Source of the DNA: Serratia nevei
GTDB taxonomy: Bacteria; Pseudomonadota; Gammaproteobacteria; Enterobacterales; Enterobacteriaceae
Direction: 5' to 3'
Length of the DNA: 64,000 bases
Assembly (NCBI RefSeq): GCF_037948395.1
Contig: NZ_CP149940.1
Span: 3,596,001-3,660,000 of the forward strand
Under the pieces are notes generated by a model that made no database searches, had not been told where the DNA came from, and worked only from the letters and a program-made list of their open reading frames with translations. Both the position numbers and the translations under genes were made by a program. Positions 38,694 through 49,267 of this stretch are shown here, one piece after another (the first letter of the stretch is position 1; every line of letters starts with the position of its first letter).

Positions 38694-39929
38694 TTAACGT
38701 GGGAACCCAGCACGTACCGTCATCCATGCCAACAACAGGCATACCGTGGTGCTGCTCAGGAACAGCAGATGGGTTGCCTGCTGTAGATCGACACGGTCGA
38801 CCACGATCCCCAGCAAGATAGGCACCCAGTTGGCGATATAAGCGATAACGTAAAACAGCGAAAGCAAACGTGCATGGCTGGCCGGCGGCGAAATCAGGTT
38901 TACCAGGGTCGCGCTGCCAACGAAAATGGCGCCGTAAGCATAGCCGGCCACCACCAGCCCCGCAGCCGCCAGCCACAGTGAATGCCACTGGATCGCCACG
39001 GCGAATACCACCGCCGCCAGCACCTGCGCCAGGCAACCGAACAACAGCGAATGGCGGGCGTTAAGGCGGCGGCTCAGGATCTGGCTGATACCGGCGATCA
39101 ACAGATAAACCGCAATCGCATAGCCAAAGACGCCTCGAGCGTGCAGGCCTAACAGCGTTTCCGCCACGCTGGGGCCGATAGCCAAAATGCTGGCGGCCAG
39201 GGCCCAACAGATAAACAGCGCCCCGGCACAGACATAGAATTTACCGCCGGTGGCGCGCAGGCCATCGAGCAGCGAGCTTTTTTCTGTCGCAGCCGGCGTA
39301 GCATGGGTCGGCGCCGTAACCACGCCACGCGGCCACGAGAACATCACGCCCAACGCAGCCACGGCGGCAATGACCATGATGAAAACGAACGGCAGCGTCG
39401 TGGGATGAAAACCGGTCTGCAAAGCGATGCCGCTGAAGATCGGGCCCAGCGCCAATCCTGTGGTAAAGGACAACGTGGCGATCAGCGCGGCGTTTTTACC
39501 GCCGTCTCGTGGCCCAAAACGCACCAACGCGATGTTTGCCGCACCGGTCAATGCCCCGGTGCCCACCCCGGCTAACAGTCGCGCCATGAGCATCATGGCA
39601 AAGGTATCAGCCCGCGCGAACAGCAGCGCACCGCTCAACACCACCAGCAATGCCGGCACGATCATGCTGCGCAAATCCTTCACTTTGCCGGACAGATTGC
39701 CGACGCCGAACAAAGCGATCAGCACGCCGGCGGCGTAAGCGCCGTAAACAACGGTCAGGCTGACGGAGCTCAGCGCAAGCTGCTGCTGATACAGCGGATA
39801 CAGCGGCGTCGGCGCACTGCTGTTCAGCAATGCCGACATCAGTGCCAATGCCAGGAACAATAGAATACCCATGCGCGATGCCTGCGCGTTTTTCGGCACC
39901 GTGTCCTGGATGGCGGTATTTTCTGACAT
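38694..39929 (-). CDS. MFS transporter (drug-efflux-like)
   Basis: The protein has 411 residues and about 12 membrane segments. The loop motif GNLSGKVKDLR after helix 2 is motif A of the major facilitator fold, and ARLLAGVGTGALTGAANIALVRFGPRDG fits the helix 4-5 region of drug:H+ antiporters. The substrate is unknown. It is divergent from a LysR-type gene across a region with perfect inverted repeats, so that regulator is its likely controller. Confidence 0.86.
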   Translation of the reverse strand: MSENTAIQDTVPKNAQASRMGILLFLALALMSALLNSSAPTPLYPLYQQQLALSSVSLTVVYGAYAAGVLIALFGVGNLSGKVKDLRSMIVPALLVVLSGALLFARADTFAMMLMARLLAGVGTGALTGAANIALVRFGPRDGGKNAALIATLSFTTGLALGPIFSGIALQTGFHPTTLPFVFIMVIAAVAALGVMFSWPRGVVTAPTHATPAATEKSSLLDGLRATGGKFYVCAGALFICWALAASILAIGPSVAETLLGLHARGVFGYAIAVYLLIAGISQILSRRLNARHSLLFGCLAQVLAAVVFAVAIQWHSLWLAAAGLVVAGYAYGAIFVGSATLVNLISPPASHARLLSLFYVIAYIANWVPILLGIVVDRVDLQQATHLLFLSSTTVCLLLAWMTVRAGFPR

Positions 39930-40040
39930 GCTTTAACTCCCAAAGTCGGCAGGTGGCGGCCTGCCATCGACGTTTTTCCTCACCCGACGAGCCGGGAACG
40001 GCGCTTATCATAGCGTTACGGCGACGGGCGAAGTATCGTC

Positions 40041-40073
40041 AAGAATGAATCACCCTGATGCATTCTTGCATCA
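40041..40073. promoter_or_regulatory. Nested palindromes between MFS and LysR genes
   Basis: TGATGCA/TGCATCA with a TTCT spacer (40056-40073) is a perfect inverted repeat. It overlaps a second one, AAGAATG (40041-40047) with CATTCTT (40061-40067). Two overlapping palindromes in a divergent gap are typical of LysR recognition and activation sites. It lies 112 bp from the MFS start. Confidence 0.6.
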
Positions 40074-40218
40074 CCGGAGAAATAACCGCCGATGTGCAGG
40101 CCGTTAACCGTCTTTGTCTCCCCCCGGACGGAACAACGCTTTATGATAGAAACCGTTATTGTTCGCCTGGCTTGGCCCGAGCCCCACGGTGCCGACAAAT
40201 CTGCAGAGAGGAAATGGC

Positions 40219-41094
40219 ATGATGAATTGGGACGACGCGCGCTTCTTTTTGGCCGTCGCACGCTGTGGCACGCTACGCAAAGCCGCCAGCCAGCTGCATG
40301 TCGATCAGGCGACCGTCGGTCGACGGCTGTCCGCTTTCGAAGATGCGCTCGGCTCCAAGCTGTTTATCCGCACGCCGAAATCCTTCGCCCTCAGCCCGCT
40401 GGGGGAGGAAATGCTGGCGGACGTGATGAAGATGGAAAATGCGGTGCAGGCGATCAACCGTAAAGCCGCCAGCGGTGACGAAAGCCTGAACGGCAACGTG
40501 CGCATCGCCACCACCGACACCCTGGCCGAAGCCTTCGTGATGCCGGCGCTGCAAGATCTGCGGGAACGCTACCCCGCCATCACCGTCACGCTGTTAACGG
40601 CGCTGAACATCGCAGATATCTCTTACCACGGCGCAGATCTGGCGATCCGCGGCGCCCGCCCCGATGACGATGAGCTGATCATCAAACGCTTAGCCACCAT
40701 CGAAATGGGTCTGTACGCCTCTCAGCACTACCTGGCGCGGCGCGGCATGCCGGTCAGGGGCGAGCAGCTGCGCGGCCACGATCTGCTGATGTTCCCGCGC
40801 GAGCTGGTGCCGCGCCACTGGAACAATTTCTGCGGCGAGGCTCTGCACGAGCCCAACGTCGTGCTGCAATGCAATTCGCAGCTGCTGCTGCGCTCCGCCA
40901 CCCGCAGCGGGCTGGGCATCGGCCTGCTCTCCGCGTTTTTGGCGGACAAAGACCCGGAGCTGGTGCGCCTGCTCCCGGAGAACAAAGACTGGGTGGATAT
41001 CTGGCTGGTGCTGCATCCCGATTTGCAACGCGCCGCCCGCGTGCGCGCGGTGGTGCAGGCGCTGGAAACGTCGTTTAGCGCCCATTACGGCTGA
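40219..41094 (+). CDS. LysR-family transcriptional regulator
   Basis: The protein has 291 residues. The N-terminal winged helix is clear: [62 protein letters not shown]. The C-terminal half is the effector-binding domain. GAGAGG precedes two adjacent ATGs (40219, 40222); the frame extends upstream without a ribosome-binding site. It is divergent from the MFS gene. Confidence 0.9.
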   Translation: MMNWDDARFFLAVARCGTLRKAASQLHVDQATVGRRLSAFEDALGSKLFIRTPKSFALSPLGEEMLADVMKMENAVQAINRKAASGDESLNGNVRIATTDTLAEAFVMPALQDLRERYPAITVTLLTALNIADISYHGADLAIRGARPDDDELIIKRLATIEMGLYASQHYLARRGMPVRGEQLRGHDLLMFPRELVPRHWNNFCGEALHEPNVVLQCNSQLLLRSATRSGLGIGLLSAFLADKDPELVRLLPENKDWVDIWLVLHPDLQRAARVRAVVQALETSFSAHYG

Positions 41095-41155
41095 GTGCCG
41101 ACACGTGGAGAAACATCGCTGATGTCTCACGTATCCTTCTTCGTCCAAGATTGAA

Positions 41156-41179
41156 ATAATAAGATATAAAGCTTATTAT
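41156..41179 (+). promoter_or_regulatory. Inverted repeat upstream of the toxin-antitoxin pair
   Basis: ATAATAAG (41156-41163) and CTTATTAT (41172-41179) form a perfect 8-bp inverted repeat with an 8-bp spacer, 41 bp before the toxin start. A palindrome here is the expected operator for the HTH antitoxin. Confidence 0.65.
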
Positions 41180-41219
41180 CTAATCACTGCACAGGACGTG
41201 CATTCGGCCCGAGGGAACA

Positions 41220-41480
41220 ATGGCAAAGATCAGCTGGTCACGTAAAGCACTGAAACAATTGATGACACTGCCTTCTCAGAACCGGTTGGCCATTGCGCAC
41301 AAGGTTGAACTCTTGGGCACTTTCCCGACCGTCAGACTGGACATTAAAAAGCTGCACGGTACCGATAACCAGTACCGTCTACGCGCAGGGAACTACCGCA
41401 TTATTTTTGAGATCGTCGATGATGAACCTGTCGTGTGCCTGATTCAGCAGGTAAAACGCAGAACATCGACAACTTATTGA
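41220..41480 (+). CDS. RelE/ParE-family toxin
   Basis: The protein has 86 residues with the RelE fold pattern: WSRKALKQLMTLPSQNRLAIAHKVELL (helices), then KKLHGTDNQYRLRAGNYRIIFEIVDDEPVVCLIQQVKRR (the sheet with basic residues). Many relatives are mRNA-cleaving ribosome-dependent toxins; ParE members poison gyrase. The toxin gene comes first, as in higBA. The antitoxin gene follows after 18 bp. It sits at the edge of the accessory block, next to the nuo operon. Confidence 0.88.
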   Translation: MAKISWSRKALKQLMTLPSQNRLAIAHKVELLGTFPTVRLDIKKLHGTDNQYRLRAGNYRIIFEIVDDEPVVCLIQQVKRRTSTTY

Positions 41481-41498
41481 AAGTCAGAGGTATGCCGA

Positions 41499-41864
41499 AT
41501 GGCGAAGTTACAGTATATCCATGATGACTCCGGCCAGCCGCTCTATGTGGTATTGCCGCTCGATGAGTATAAAAGGCTTGTGAGACAGCAAGAGGACTAC
41601 GAGCCTCTTCCCTACCATGCCGATAAGCATGATGATGAAACCGTCCCCCATGAAGTCGTTTCCATCATGCTGGATCAAGACGTCAGCTTGATTGCCGCTT
41701 GGCGAATTTTCCGTGGCCTCTCGCAATACGATGTAGCGGAAAAATTGGGCACGACACAATCCGCCGTTTCCCAATGGGAAGCCCCTCACTCGAAACCACA
41801 AAAGAAAACCCGGGAAAAGCTGGCTGTCCTCTATCGCTGCCAACCGGCACAAATGACGTTGTAA
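41499..41864 (+). CDS. HTH antitoxin partner of the RelE-type toxin
   Basis: The protein has 121 residues. The N-terminal part (residues about 1-35, with LYVVLPLDEYKRLVRQQE) resembles the start of Phd/YefM antitoxins. The C-terminal part is a Cro/C1-type helix-turn-helix (SLIAAWRIFRGLSQYDVAEKLGTTQSAVSQWEAPHSKPQKKTREKLAVLY). It should neutralise the upstream toxin and repress the operon through the palindrome at 41156-41179. The combination of two antitoxin-like parts is noteworthy. Confidence 0.83.
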   Translation: MAKLQYIHDDSGQPLYVVLPLDEYKRLVRQQEDYEPLPYHADKHDDETVPHEVVSIMLDQDVSLIAAWRIFRGLSQYDVAEKLGTTQSAVSQWEAPHSKPQKKTREKLAVLYRCQPAQMTL

Positions 41865-41890
41865 TAGCTTCTTTCCCCCGCCCATAAAAA

Positions 41891-41913
41891 AAGGTCGCCG
41901 AAGCGACCTTTTT
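41891..41913. terminator. Bidirectional terminator between the antitoxin gene and nuoN
   Basis: The perfect stem AAGGTCGC/GCGACCTT with a CGAA loop has A-run and T-run on its two sides. It ends both the toxin-antitoxin transcript and the nuo operon. Confidence 0.93.
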
Positions 41914-41929
41914 ACCGTCTGAAGCGTTA

Positions 41930-43387
41930 TCAGAACGTCGGCTGAGCCATCTGCACCAGCGAAATCAGCGGCTGCGGATAGACGCCCAACAGCAGCACCA
42001 GCGCGGCTGAGATCAGCACCACGACGCCACCGGCGGTCAACGCCCAGTTGTTCGGGGTATCGCGCTGCAGCGATTCCGGCGCGCTGAGGAACAGGCTGAC
42101 GGTCACGCGCAGGTAGTAGTACAGGCCGATGGCGCTGCCTACCACGACTGCGCCGGTCAGCCACCACAGGTGTGCGCTGACGCCCATCGCGATCACGAAG
42201 AACTTACCGATAAAGCCCAGCGTCATCGGGATACCGGCCAGCGACAGCATCATCACCGTCATCACCGCGGACAAGATTGGCTTGTGCCAGAACAGACCAC
42301 GGTAAGAGAACAGCGAATCCGCATCCGGGCCGCGGTACGGGCTGGACATCAGGCTGACCACGCCGAAGGCGCCCAGGCTGCTGAACAGGTAACCGGCCAG
42401 GTAAACGCCGGCGGTTTCCAGCGACAGCTGATGGGTTTGCACCGCAATCAGCGCCACCAGCAGGTAGCCCAGGTGAGCGATCGACGAGTAGCCCAGCAGA
42501 CGCTTGATGTTGGTCTGGCTGATGGCCATCAGGTTACCGAACAAGATAGAGCAGAACGCGATGATCGACAGCACCATGCGCAGCGCTTCGTTGTCGGCGG
42601 CCGGGGCATACAGGAACAGACGCATCACGACCGCGAAGATCGCGATCTTGCTGGCGGTCGCCAGGAAGGTCGAGACCGGCGCAGGCGCGCCCTGATACAC
42701 GTCCGGCGTCCACAGTTGGAACGGCACCAGCGACAGCTTGAAGCCCAGACCGACGATCATCATGCCCATACCGGCCAGGATCAGCGGCTGGTGCATCATG
42801 TTTTCCTGCAGGCTCTTGCCGAGGCCGGCCAGCGACAGATCGCCGGACTCGGCATACAGCAGCGCCATGCCGAACAGCAGGAACGACGACGCGGCGGCGG
42901 ACAGCAGCATGTACTTGATGGCGGCTTCCAGCGGGCGCTTCTGGCGGTAGGCGTAGCCCACCAGGCCGAACAGCGGCAGCGAGATCAGCTCGATACCGAT
43001 GAACAGCGAAGCCAGATGGTTGGCGCTCGCCAGCAGGATGCCCCCCATGGCGGCGATCAGCACCAGCAGGTAGAACTCTTCGCGGTTATCCGGATAGCCG
43101 ACCAGCCACGGATACGCGAAGGTGCAGGTCGCCAGACTCGCCAGCAGCACCAGCCCGGTGTAGAACATCGAGTAACCGTCAACCCGCAGCAGCGGGGTGA
43201 CGTCCATTGGGCCTGCCTGGCCGACAAAGTACAGCGAAAGCAGCGCCAGGTTGAGACCGATCACGGTCAGGGTGGCGTTGATAAAGTGGTCGCGTCGCCA
43301 CGCAATGCCTAGCATCACAACCACCACCGTCAATCCGACGATCAACAGCGGCAGCAGTGCGATCAGTTGTTGAGGAGTTATTGTCAT
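41930..43387 (-). CDS. nuoN: NADH-quinone oxidoreductase subunit N
   Basis: The protein has 485 residues and about 14 membrane helices, one of the three antiporter-like subunits of complex I. The conserved charged helices are visible ([37 protein letters not shown]). It takes part in proton pumping. It is the last gene of the operon, six bases after nuoM, and ends at a bidirectional terminator. Confidence 0.98.
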   Translation of the reverse strand: MTITPQQLIALLPLLIVGLTVVVVMLGIAWRRDHFINATLTVIGLNLALLSLYFVGQAGPMDVTPLLRVDGYSMFYTGLVLLASLATCTFAYPWLVGYPDNREEFYLLVLIAAMGGILLASANHLASLFIGIELISLPLFGLVGYAYRQKRPLEAAIKYMLLSAAASSFLLFGMALLYAESGDLSLAGLGKSLQENMMHQPLILAGMGMMIVGLGFKLSLVPFQLWTPDVYQGAPAPVSTFLATASKIAIFAVVMRLFLYAPAADNEALRMVLSIIAFCSILFGNLMAISQTNIKRLLGYSSIAHLGYLLVALIAVQTHQLSLETAGVYLAGYLFSSLGAFGVVSLMSSPYRGPDADSLFSYRGLFWHKPILSAVMTVMMLSLAGIPMTLGFIGKFFVIAMGVSAHLWWLTGAVVVGSAIGLYYYLRVTVSLFLSAPESLQRDTPNNWALTAGGVVVLISAALVLLLGVYPQPLISLVQMAQPTF

Positions 43388-43393
43388 GGCGAA

Positions 43394-44923
43394 TTACGGC
43401 CTTGTTGTTGAAATTGCTGAAACTGACGAACCAAACCAGTGTTGCACGTTGCTCATCGCCGCGTTGGAAGTATCCAGAATCGGCTGCGGGTAAACCCCCA
43501 GCAGAACCAGCAACACCACCAGCAGCAGAATGATGAACAGCTCGCGCGCGGTCATGCCCTGCAGCGGCTGGTCGGATTTAGGCGCACCGTAATAAGCGCG
43601 CTGCATCATGATCAGCGAGTAAACCGAAGCGAACACCAGACCGAAGGTAGAAATCACGGTGATCACAGGCACCACCTGGTAGCTGCCGAACAGAATCATG
43701 AATTCGCCGACGAAGTTACCGGTACCCGGCATCCCCAGCGTAGCCACGGCGAAGAACAGCGACAGCGCAGGGATGAACTTGATCCGCCCCCACAGGCCGC
43801 CCATCTGACGCATGTCGCGGGTATGCAGACGCTCATACAGCTGGCCGCAGATGATAAACATACCGGCGGCGGACAGACCGTGCGCGATCATCTGGATCAC
43901 TGCGCCCTGGTAAGCCAGCTGGCTGCCGGTGTAGATGGCGATCAGCACGAAGCCCATGTGCGAAACCGAGGTGTAGGCGATAAGACGCTTGATGTCGGTC
44001 TGCGCGAACGCCATCCAGGCGCCGTAGAAGATGCCGATCACGCCCAGCCACATGGCGATTGGCGCAAACTCGTGCGAAGCCTCAGGGAACAGCGGCAGGC
44101 TGAAACGCAGCAGGCCGTAGGCCGCCGTTTTCAGCAAGATGCCCGCCAGGTCGACGGAACCTGCGGTCGGTGCCTGGCTGTGCGCGTCCGGCAACCAGCC
44201 GTGCAGCGGCACCACCGGCATTTTCACCGCAAAGGCGATGAAGAAGCCCAGCATCAACAGATATTGCACGTTGTGGGACATCGGCGTTTGCAGCAGGTCT
44301 TCGTAATCGAAGGTCCACACGCCGGTCGCGTTGTAGTGCACGAACACCAGGCCCAGGATCGCAATCAGCATCACCAGACCGCTGGCCTGGGTGTAGATGA
44401 AGAACTTGGTCGCCGCGGTGATACGGGTTTTACCGTCCGACGCCTTGTGGCCCCACAGCGCGATCAGGAAGTACATCGGCACCAACATCATTTCCCAGAA
44501 GAAGAAGAACAGGAACATGTCGATGGCGAGGAACACGCCGATAACGCCGCCCAGGATCCACAGCAGGTTGAGGTGGAAGAAGCCCTGATACTTCTGGATT
44601 TCACGCCAGGAACAGAGGATCGCCAGCACGCCCAGCAGACCGGTCAACACCACCATCAGCAGCGACAAGCCGTCCAGCGCCAGGTGGATGGAGATGCCGA
44701 AGCGCGGGATCCACGGCAGCAGGAATTCGCTCTGCCACTGCGGAATGCCTTTCGGCGTGGTCAAGGTATAGCCGCCCTGCATCCACAGCTGCAGAGAGAG
44801 CGCCAACGTCAGCCCCATTGCGATCAGCGCTATCCAGCGCGGCACCTTAGTACCGAAGCGCTCAAGCTGCCAGCACAGCAGACCGCCGATAAAGGGGATA
44901 AGAATTAGCCAAGGTAATAGCAT
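43394..44923 (-). CDS. nuoM: NADH-quinone oxidoreductase subunit M
   Basis: The protein has 509 residues and about 14 membrane helices. The antiporter-like core carries the key residues, for example the glutamate in FFFWEMMLVPMYFLI and the lysine in FAVKMPVVPLHGWLPDAHSQAPTAGSVDLAGILLKTAAYGLLRF. It is a proton-pumping subunit of the complex I membrane arm. A 95-bp gap with a hairpin separates it from nuoL. Confidence 0.98.
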   Translation of the reverse strand: MLLPWLILIPFIGGLLCWQLERFGTKVPRWIALIAMGLTLALSLQLWMQGGYTLTTPKGIPQWQSEFLLPWIPRFGISIHLALDGLSLLMVVLTGLLGVLAILCSWREIQKYQGFFHLNLLWILGGVIGVFLAIDMFLFFFFWEMMLVPMYFLIALWGHKASDGKTRITAATKFFIYTQASGLVMLIAILGLVFVHYNATGVWTFDYEDLLQTPMSHNVQYLLMLGFFIAFAVKMPVVPLHGWLPDAHSQAPTAGSVDLAGILLKTAAYGLLRFSLPLFPEASHEFAPIAMWLGVIGIFYGAWMAFAQTDIKRLIAYTSVSHMGFVLIAIYTGSQLAYQGAVIQMIAHGLSAAGMFIICGQLYERLHTRDMRQMGGLWGRIKFIPALSLFFAVATLGMPGTGNFVGEFMILFGSYQVVPVITVISTFGLVFASVYSLIMMQRAYYGAPKSDQPLQGMTARELFIILLLVVLLVLLGVYPQPILDTSNAAMSNVQHWFGSSVSAISTTRP

Positions 44924-44964
44924 GGCGTTTTGTGTCCCTTATACGAATAATTTCAAACTTTGTA

Positions 44965-44987
44965 CGTAGCGCCTGCCCGGCGCTACG
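44965..44987 (-). other. Intercistronic hairpin between nuoL and nuoM
   Basis: A perfect 8-bp stem CGTAGCGC/GCGCTACG with a 7-base loop lies in the 95-bp gap. No T-run follows, so it is more likely an RNA-stability or processing element than a terminator. Confidence 0.55.
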
Positions 44988-45018
44988 CCCGAAAAATGCG
45001 TCTGTTTAAATTATTCAA

Positions 45019-46866
45019 TTAAACCAAAATCAACAGAGCCAATACGACCACTGCACCCACACCCATAGACGCTATATACCAACGCACCTGACCGTTCTCG
45101 CTCACCGTCAGACCGCGGTTCCCCCAGCGGGAGAAGACGGCCGGCAGGTTCATCAGCGAGTTCAGCGGATCGCGCTGCAGCAGCTTCGCAATGCCCAGGT
45201 ACGGCTTGACGAACACTTTGTCATACAGCCAGTCGAAGCCCCAGGCATGGAACCACCAGGTCGAGAAGAAACGCCCCGGCGCGCTGTTGGCGATGCTGTT
45301 GACCAGGCTGCGTTTGCCCAGCCACAGCGCGGCCGCCAGCAGAATGCCGACGATAGCTACCACGCCGGAGGTGATTTCAAGCGTCAGCACGCTGCCGTGC
45401 GCCAGCTCGGTCGTATCCGGCAGCACGCCCTGCAACGGCGGCACGATCATCGCGCCGACGAAGGTGGACAGCACCAGCAGAACCAGCAGCGGCAGGTGGT
45501 GAGTGATGCCTTTACCGGCATGCGCTTTGATTTTCTCTTCGCCATGGAACACGATGAAAATCATACGGAAGGTGTACAGCGAGGTCATGAACGCACCGAC
45601 CAGGCCGGCCACCATCAGGTTGATGTGGCCGTTGGCCATCGCGCCCGCCAGGATCTCGTCCTTACTGAAGAAGCCGGCCGTGACCAGCGGCAACGCAGAC
45701 AGCGCCGCGCCACCCACCAAGAAGCAGACGTACACCAGCGGGATGCTCTTGCGCAGGCCGCCCATCTTGAAGATATTTTGCTCGTGGTGGCAAGCCAGGA
45801 TCACCGAACCGGACGACAGGAACAGCAGCGCCTTGAAGAATGCGTGGGTCATCAGGTGGAAGATCGCCGCGTCCCATGCCTGCACGCCCAGCGCCAGGAA
45901 CATGTAACCGATCTGGCTCATGGTGGAGTAAGCGAGCACGCGCTTGATGTCGGTCTGCACCAGCGCGGCGAAGCCGGCCAGCAGCAGAGTGACCGCACCG
46001 ACGATGCCCACCAGGTGCAGCACTTCCGGCGCCATCAGGAACAGGCCGTGCGTACGGGCGATCAGATAGACGCCCGCGGTCACCATGGTCGCCGCGTGGA
46101 TCAGTGCGGAAACCGGGGTTGGGCCCGCCATCGCGTCCGCCAACCAGGTTTGCAACGGCAGCTGCGCCGATTTACCGACCGCGCCGCCCAGCAGCATCAG
46201 GGTCGCCCAAGTGATGGCCGTATCGCCCACCGCCAGTTTCTGCGGTGCCAGGATCATCAGCTCGCGGATATTCAGCGTGCCCAGCTCGTTGTAGAGGATG
46301 AACAGCGCGAACGCCAGGAACACGTCGCCCACGCGGGTCACGATGAAGGCTTTCATCGCCGCCGCGCCGTTGGCCGGATCTTTGTAGTAGAAACCGATCA
46401 ACAGGTAGCTGCACAGACCCACGCCTTCCCAACCCAGATACATCAGCAGCAGGTTGTCCGCCAGCACCAAGACCACCATGCTGGCGATAAACAGGTTGGT
46501 GTAAGCGAAGAAGCGCGAGTAGCCCTCTTCACCGCGCATGTACCAGGAGGCGAACATGTGGATGAAGAAGCCGACGCCGGTGACCACCGACAGCATGGTC
46601 AGCGACAGGCCGTCCAGCACCAGGGTCACGCCGATATTGAAGTTGCCGACGGCCATCCAGGTCCACAGGCTTTGCTCGAACAGCTGCACGCCGGCGGCTT
46701 TCTGGGCGAAGAAATCCATCGCCACATACACCGTGACCAGCGCAGCCAGGCCGATAGAGCCCACGCCGACGGTGGCCGCCGTGTTCTCAGACCAACGACC
46801 GCGGGAAAATGCCAACAGCAGGAACCCGATCAGCGGTAGCAGAATTGTTAAATATAATAGGTTCAT
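45019..46866 (-). CDS. nuoL: NADH-quinone oxidoreductase subunit L
   Basis: The protein has 615 residues, the largest membrane subunit. It contains the antiporter-like core ([56 protein letters not shown]) and the extra C-terminal part that forms the long lateral helix along the membrane arm. It is a proton-pumping subunit. Its start overlaps the nuoK stop by four bases. Confidence 0.98.
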   Translation of the reverse strand: MNLLYLTILLPLIGFLLLAFSRGRWSENTAATVGVGSIGLAALVTVYVAMDFFAQKAAGVQLFEQSLWTWMAVGNFNIGVTLVLDGLSLTMLSVVTGVGFFIHMFASWYMRGEEGYSRFFAYTNLFIASMVVLVLADNLLLMYLGWEGVGLCSYLLIGFYYKDPANGAAAMKAFIVTRVGDVFLAFALFILYNELGTLNIRELMILAPQKLAVGDTAITWATLMLLGGAVGKSAQLPLQTWLADAMAGPTPVSALIHAATMVTAGVYLIARTHGLFLMAPEVLHLVGIVGAVTLLLAGFAALVQTDIKRVLAYSTMSQIGYMFLALGVQAWDAAIFHLMTHAFFKALLFLSSGSVILACHHEQNIFKMGGLRKSIPLVYVCFLVGGAALSALPLVTAGFFSKDEILAGAMANGHINLMVAGLVGAFMTSLYTFRMIFIVFHGEEKIKAHAGKGITHHLPLLVLLVLSTFVGAMIVPPLQGVLPDTTELAHGSVLTLEITSGVVAIVGILLAAALWLGKRSLVNSIANSAPGRFFSTWWFHAWGFDWLYDKVFVKPYLGIAKLLQRDPLNSLMNLPAVFSRWGNRGLTVSENGQVRWYIASMGVGAVVVLALLILV

Positions 46867-47165
46867 CCGCGCATCTCACTGACAGTATCAATATTCAGGG
46901 TATGACGACGACGGTAGAGCTGCAGCAGCAGCGCCAGGCCGATACTGGCCTCGGCTGCCGCCAGGCTGATCGCCAGGATGTACATCACCTGACCGTCCGC
47001 CTGGCCCCAGTAGCTTCCCGCCACGATAAACGCCAACGCCGCAGCGTTGATCATCACTTCCAGGCTGATCAGCATAAACAGCAGGTTGCGGCGCACCAGC
47101 AGCCCGGTCAGCCCGAGCACAAACAGGATAGCCGCCAGGATCAGGCCGTGTTGAAGAGGGATCAT
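46863..47165 (-). CDS. nuoK: NADH-quinone oxidoreductase subunit K
   Basis: The protein has 100 residues and three membrane helices; the membrane glutamates ([26 protein letters not shown]) known to be important for coupling are present. The gene overlaps nuoJ and nuoL by four bases each, so the three are translationally coupled. Confidence 0.97.
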   Translation of the reverse strand: MIPLQHGLILAAILFVLGLTGLLVRRNLLFMLISLEVMINAAALAFIVAGSYWGQADGQVMYILAISLAAAEASIGLALLLQLYRRRHTLNIDTVSEMRG

Positions 47166-47719
47166 GCTTGCTCCTCCGATTTTCTTCTCGCCATTTCGCC
47201 ACTCGCCGGCGCGTTGCTCAGCACCTCGCCAGGCTTGTGCTCGCGGCCGATATGGAAGGCGACAACCAGACCCGCCAACAGCAGCATTGAGGCCAGCTCA
47301 ACCGCCAATACGTAAGGCCCGAACAGGCTGATGCCCACCGCCTTCGCGTCGACCATCTCGCCGCTGATACCCTGGTCGGATACGCTGCGAATAGCGACGA
47401 TCAATACCACCAGCAGCGCCAGCGACAACAGGCCAGGCCCGATCCACACCGTCGGCTTCATCCAGTCGCGCTCTTGCTGCTGCACGTTGCCGAGGTTCAG
47501 CATCATCACCACGAACACGAACAGCACCATGATGGCGCCCGCATAGACGATGATTTCCAACGCGGCGGCAAAGTAGGCGCCGAGCGAGAAGAAGACTGCC
47601 GAGATCGCCAATAACGAGACGATCAGATACAGCAGCGCATGCACAGGGTTGGTATGGGTGATCACGCGAATCGTCGCGGCCACCGCAATCAAACCTGCCA
47701 GGTAAAATGCAATTTCCAT
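47162..47719 (-). CDS. nuoJ: NADH-quinone oxidoreductase subunit J
   Basis: The protein has 185 residues and five membrane helices, including the conserved [18 protein letters not shown] helix near the quinone site. The ATG at 47719 gives the family N-terminus [33 protein letters not shown]; the frame extends upstream into the nuoI end only by chance. Confidence 0.97.
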   Translation of the reverse strand: MEIAFYLAGLIAVAATIRVITHTNPVHALLYLIVSLLAISAVFFSLGAYFAAALEIIVYAGAIMVLFVFVVMMLNLGNVQQQERDWMKPTVWIGPGLLSLALLVVLIVAIRSVSDQGISGEMVDAKAVGISLFGPYVLAVELASMLLLAGLVVAFHIGREHKPGEVLSNAPASGEMARRKSEEQA

Positions 47720-47732
47720 GCTTGCTGGCTCC

Positions 47733-48275
47733 TTAGGGCAACAGACCTTTGACGTCGATCGGTTTGGCTTCGTTTTCGGCTTCGCCTTTGGCTTTGCCGT
47801 CAATCGCCATACCGGCCATCCGGTAGAAGTTATATTCCGGATATTTACCCGGCCCCGAGATCAACAGATCTTCTTTTTCGTACACCAGATCCTGACGCTT
47901 GTACTCACCCAGTTCGAAATCCGGCGTCAGCTGGATAGCGGTAGTCGGGCAAGCCTCTTCGCACAGGCCACAGAAAATGCAGCGCGAGAAGTTGATGCGG
48001 AAGAACTCCGGATACCAACGGCCGTCTTTCTGCTCCGCTTTTTGCAGCGAGATACAGCCGACCGGGCAGGCCACCGCACACAGGTTACAGGCGACGCAGC
48101 GCTCTTCGCCGTCCGGATCGCGCGTCAGCACGATGCGGCCACGGTAGCGCGGCGGCAGGTAAACCGGTTCTTCCGGATACATCTGGGTTTCGCGCTTGGC
48201 GAAGGCATGCATGCCAATCATCCAAATGCTGCGCACCTGGGTGCCGAAACCAACCACTAACTCTTTCAATGTCAT
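47733..48275 (-). CDS. nuoI: NADH-quinone oxidoreductase subunit I
   Basis: The protein has 180 residues. Two 4Fe-4S motifs, [12 protein letters not shown] and [12 protein letters not shown], hold clusters N6a and N6b in the connecting part of complex I. Length and order match the E. coli protein. Confidence 0.98.
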   Translation of the reverse strand: MTLKELVVGFGTQVRSIWMIGMHAFAKRETQMYPEEPVYLPPRYRGRIVLTRDPDGEERCVACNLCAVACPVGCISLQKAEQKDGRWYPEFFRINFSRCIFCGLCEEACPTTAIQLTPDFELGEYKRQDLVYEKEDLLISGPGKYPEYNFYRMAGMAIDGKAKGEAENEAKPIDVKGLLP

Positions 48276-48289
48276 GGTTTATTCACCCC

Positions 48290-49267
48290 TTATTGAGCGT
48301 TGTACAAAATGACCGCGGCGGTTGCCAGCAGGTTCAGCAGCGTCAGCGGCAGGCACACTTTCCAGCCGAAGGACATCACCTGGTCATAACGCGGACGCGG
48401 CAGCGCGGCACGGATCAGGATGAACATCATCATGAAGAAGGCCGTTTTCAACGCGAACCAGATGAATGGCGGCAGGAACGGACCCTGCCAGCCGCCGAAG
48501 AACAACGTCACAATCAGGGCGGACACGGTGACGATACCGATGTATTCCCCCACGAAGAACAGACCGAACTTCATGCCGGAATATTCGATGTGGTAACCGT
48601 CGGCCAGTTCCTGCTCGGCTTCCGGCTGGTCAAACGGGTGACGGTGGCACACCGCCACGCCGGCGATCGCGAAGGTCACGAAGCCGAAGAACTGCGGAAT
48701 GACGTTCCAGACGTGCGCCTGGGATTCAACGATGGCCTGCATGTTGAACGAATCCGCCTGCATCACCACGCCCATCAGCGACAGGCCGATGAACACTTCG
48801 TAGCTCAGGGTTTGCGCGGAGGCGCGCATCGCGCCCAACAGCGAGTATTTGTTGTTGCTCGACCATCCGGCGAACAGCACGGCGTACACCGCCAGGCCGG
48901 CCATCATCAGGAAGAACAGAATACCGATGTTGAGATCGGACACCGCCCAGGTCGGGCTGACCGGAACGATGGCAAATGCCAGCAACAGGGAAGTAAAGGC
49001 GATCATCGGCGCCAGGGTGAAGATCACCCGGTCGGAGAATCTCGGTACCCAGTCTTCCTTGAAGAACATTTTGATCATGTCGGCGACCAGCTGCAGCGAG
49101 CCGCCCCAGCCTACGCGGTTCGGTCCGTAGCGGTTCTGGAACAGGCCGAGCAGACGGCGTTCGCCGAAGCTCATGAATGCCCCGCACGCCACGACCACCA
49201 ACAGGATCACGACCGCTTTAAGAATGGCGATCAGAATGTCGATCACCTCAGGGGTAAACCAGCTCAT
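48290..49267 (-). CDS. nuoH: NADH-quinone oxidoreductase subunit H
   Basis: The protein has 325 residues and eight membrane helices. The family signature [25 protein letters not shown] and the quinone-site loop [30 protein letters not shown] are present. It anchors the hydrophilic arm and forms part of the quinone chamber. It overlaps the nuoG stop by four bases. Confidence 0.98.
   Translation of the reverse strand: MSWFTPEVIDILIAILKAVVILLVVVACGAFMSFGERRLLGLFQNRYGPNRVGWGGSLQLVADMIKMFFKEDWVPRFSDRVIFTLAPMIAFTSLLLAFAIVPVSPTWAVSDLNIGILFFLMMAGLAVYAVLFAGWSSNNKYSLLGAMRASAQTLSYEVFIGLSLMGVVMQADSFNMQAIVESQAHVWNVIPQFFGFVTFAIAGVAVCHRHPFDQPEAEQELADGYHIEYSGMKFGLFFVGEYIGIVTVSALIVTLFFGGWQGPFLPPFIWFALKTAFFMMMFILIRAALPRPRYDQVMSFGWKVCLPLTLLNLLATAAVILYNAQ

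Noticed and set aside
45247..46839. A 530-codon frame opposite nuoL, and similar long frames opposite rcsC, gyrA, nrdA and yfbS
   Set aside because: They are rich in Q, R, H and A without domain patterns, as expected for the antisense of G+C-rich genes.
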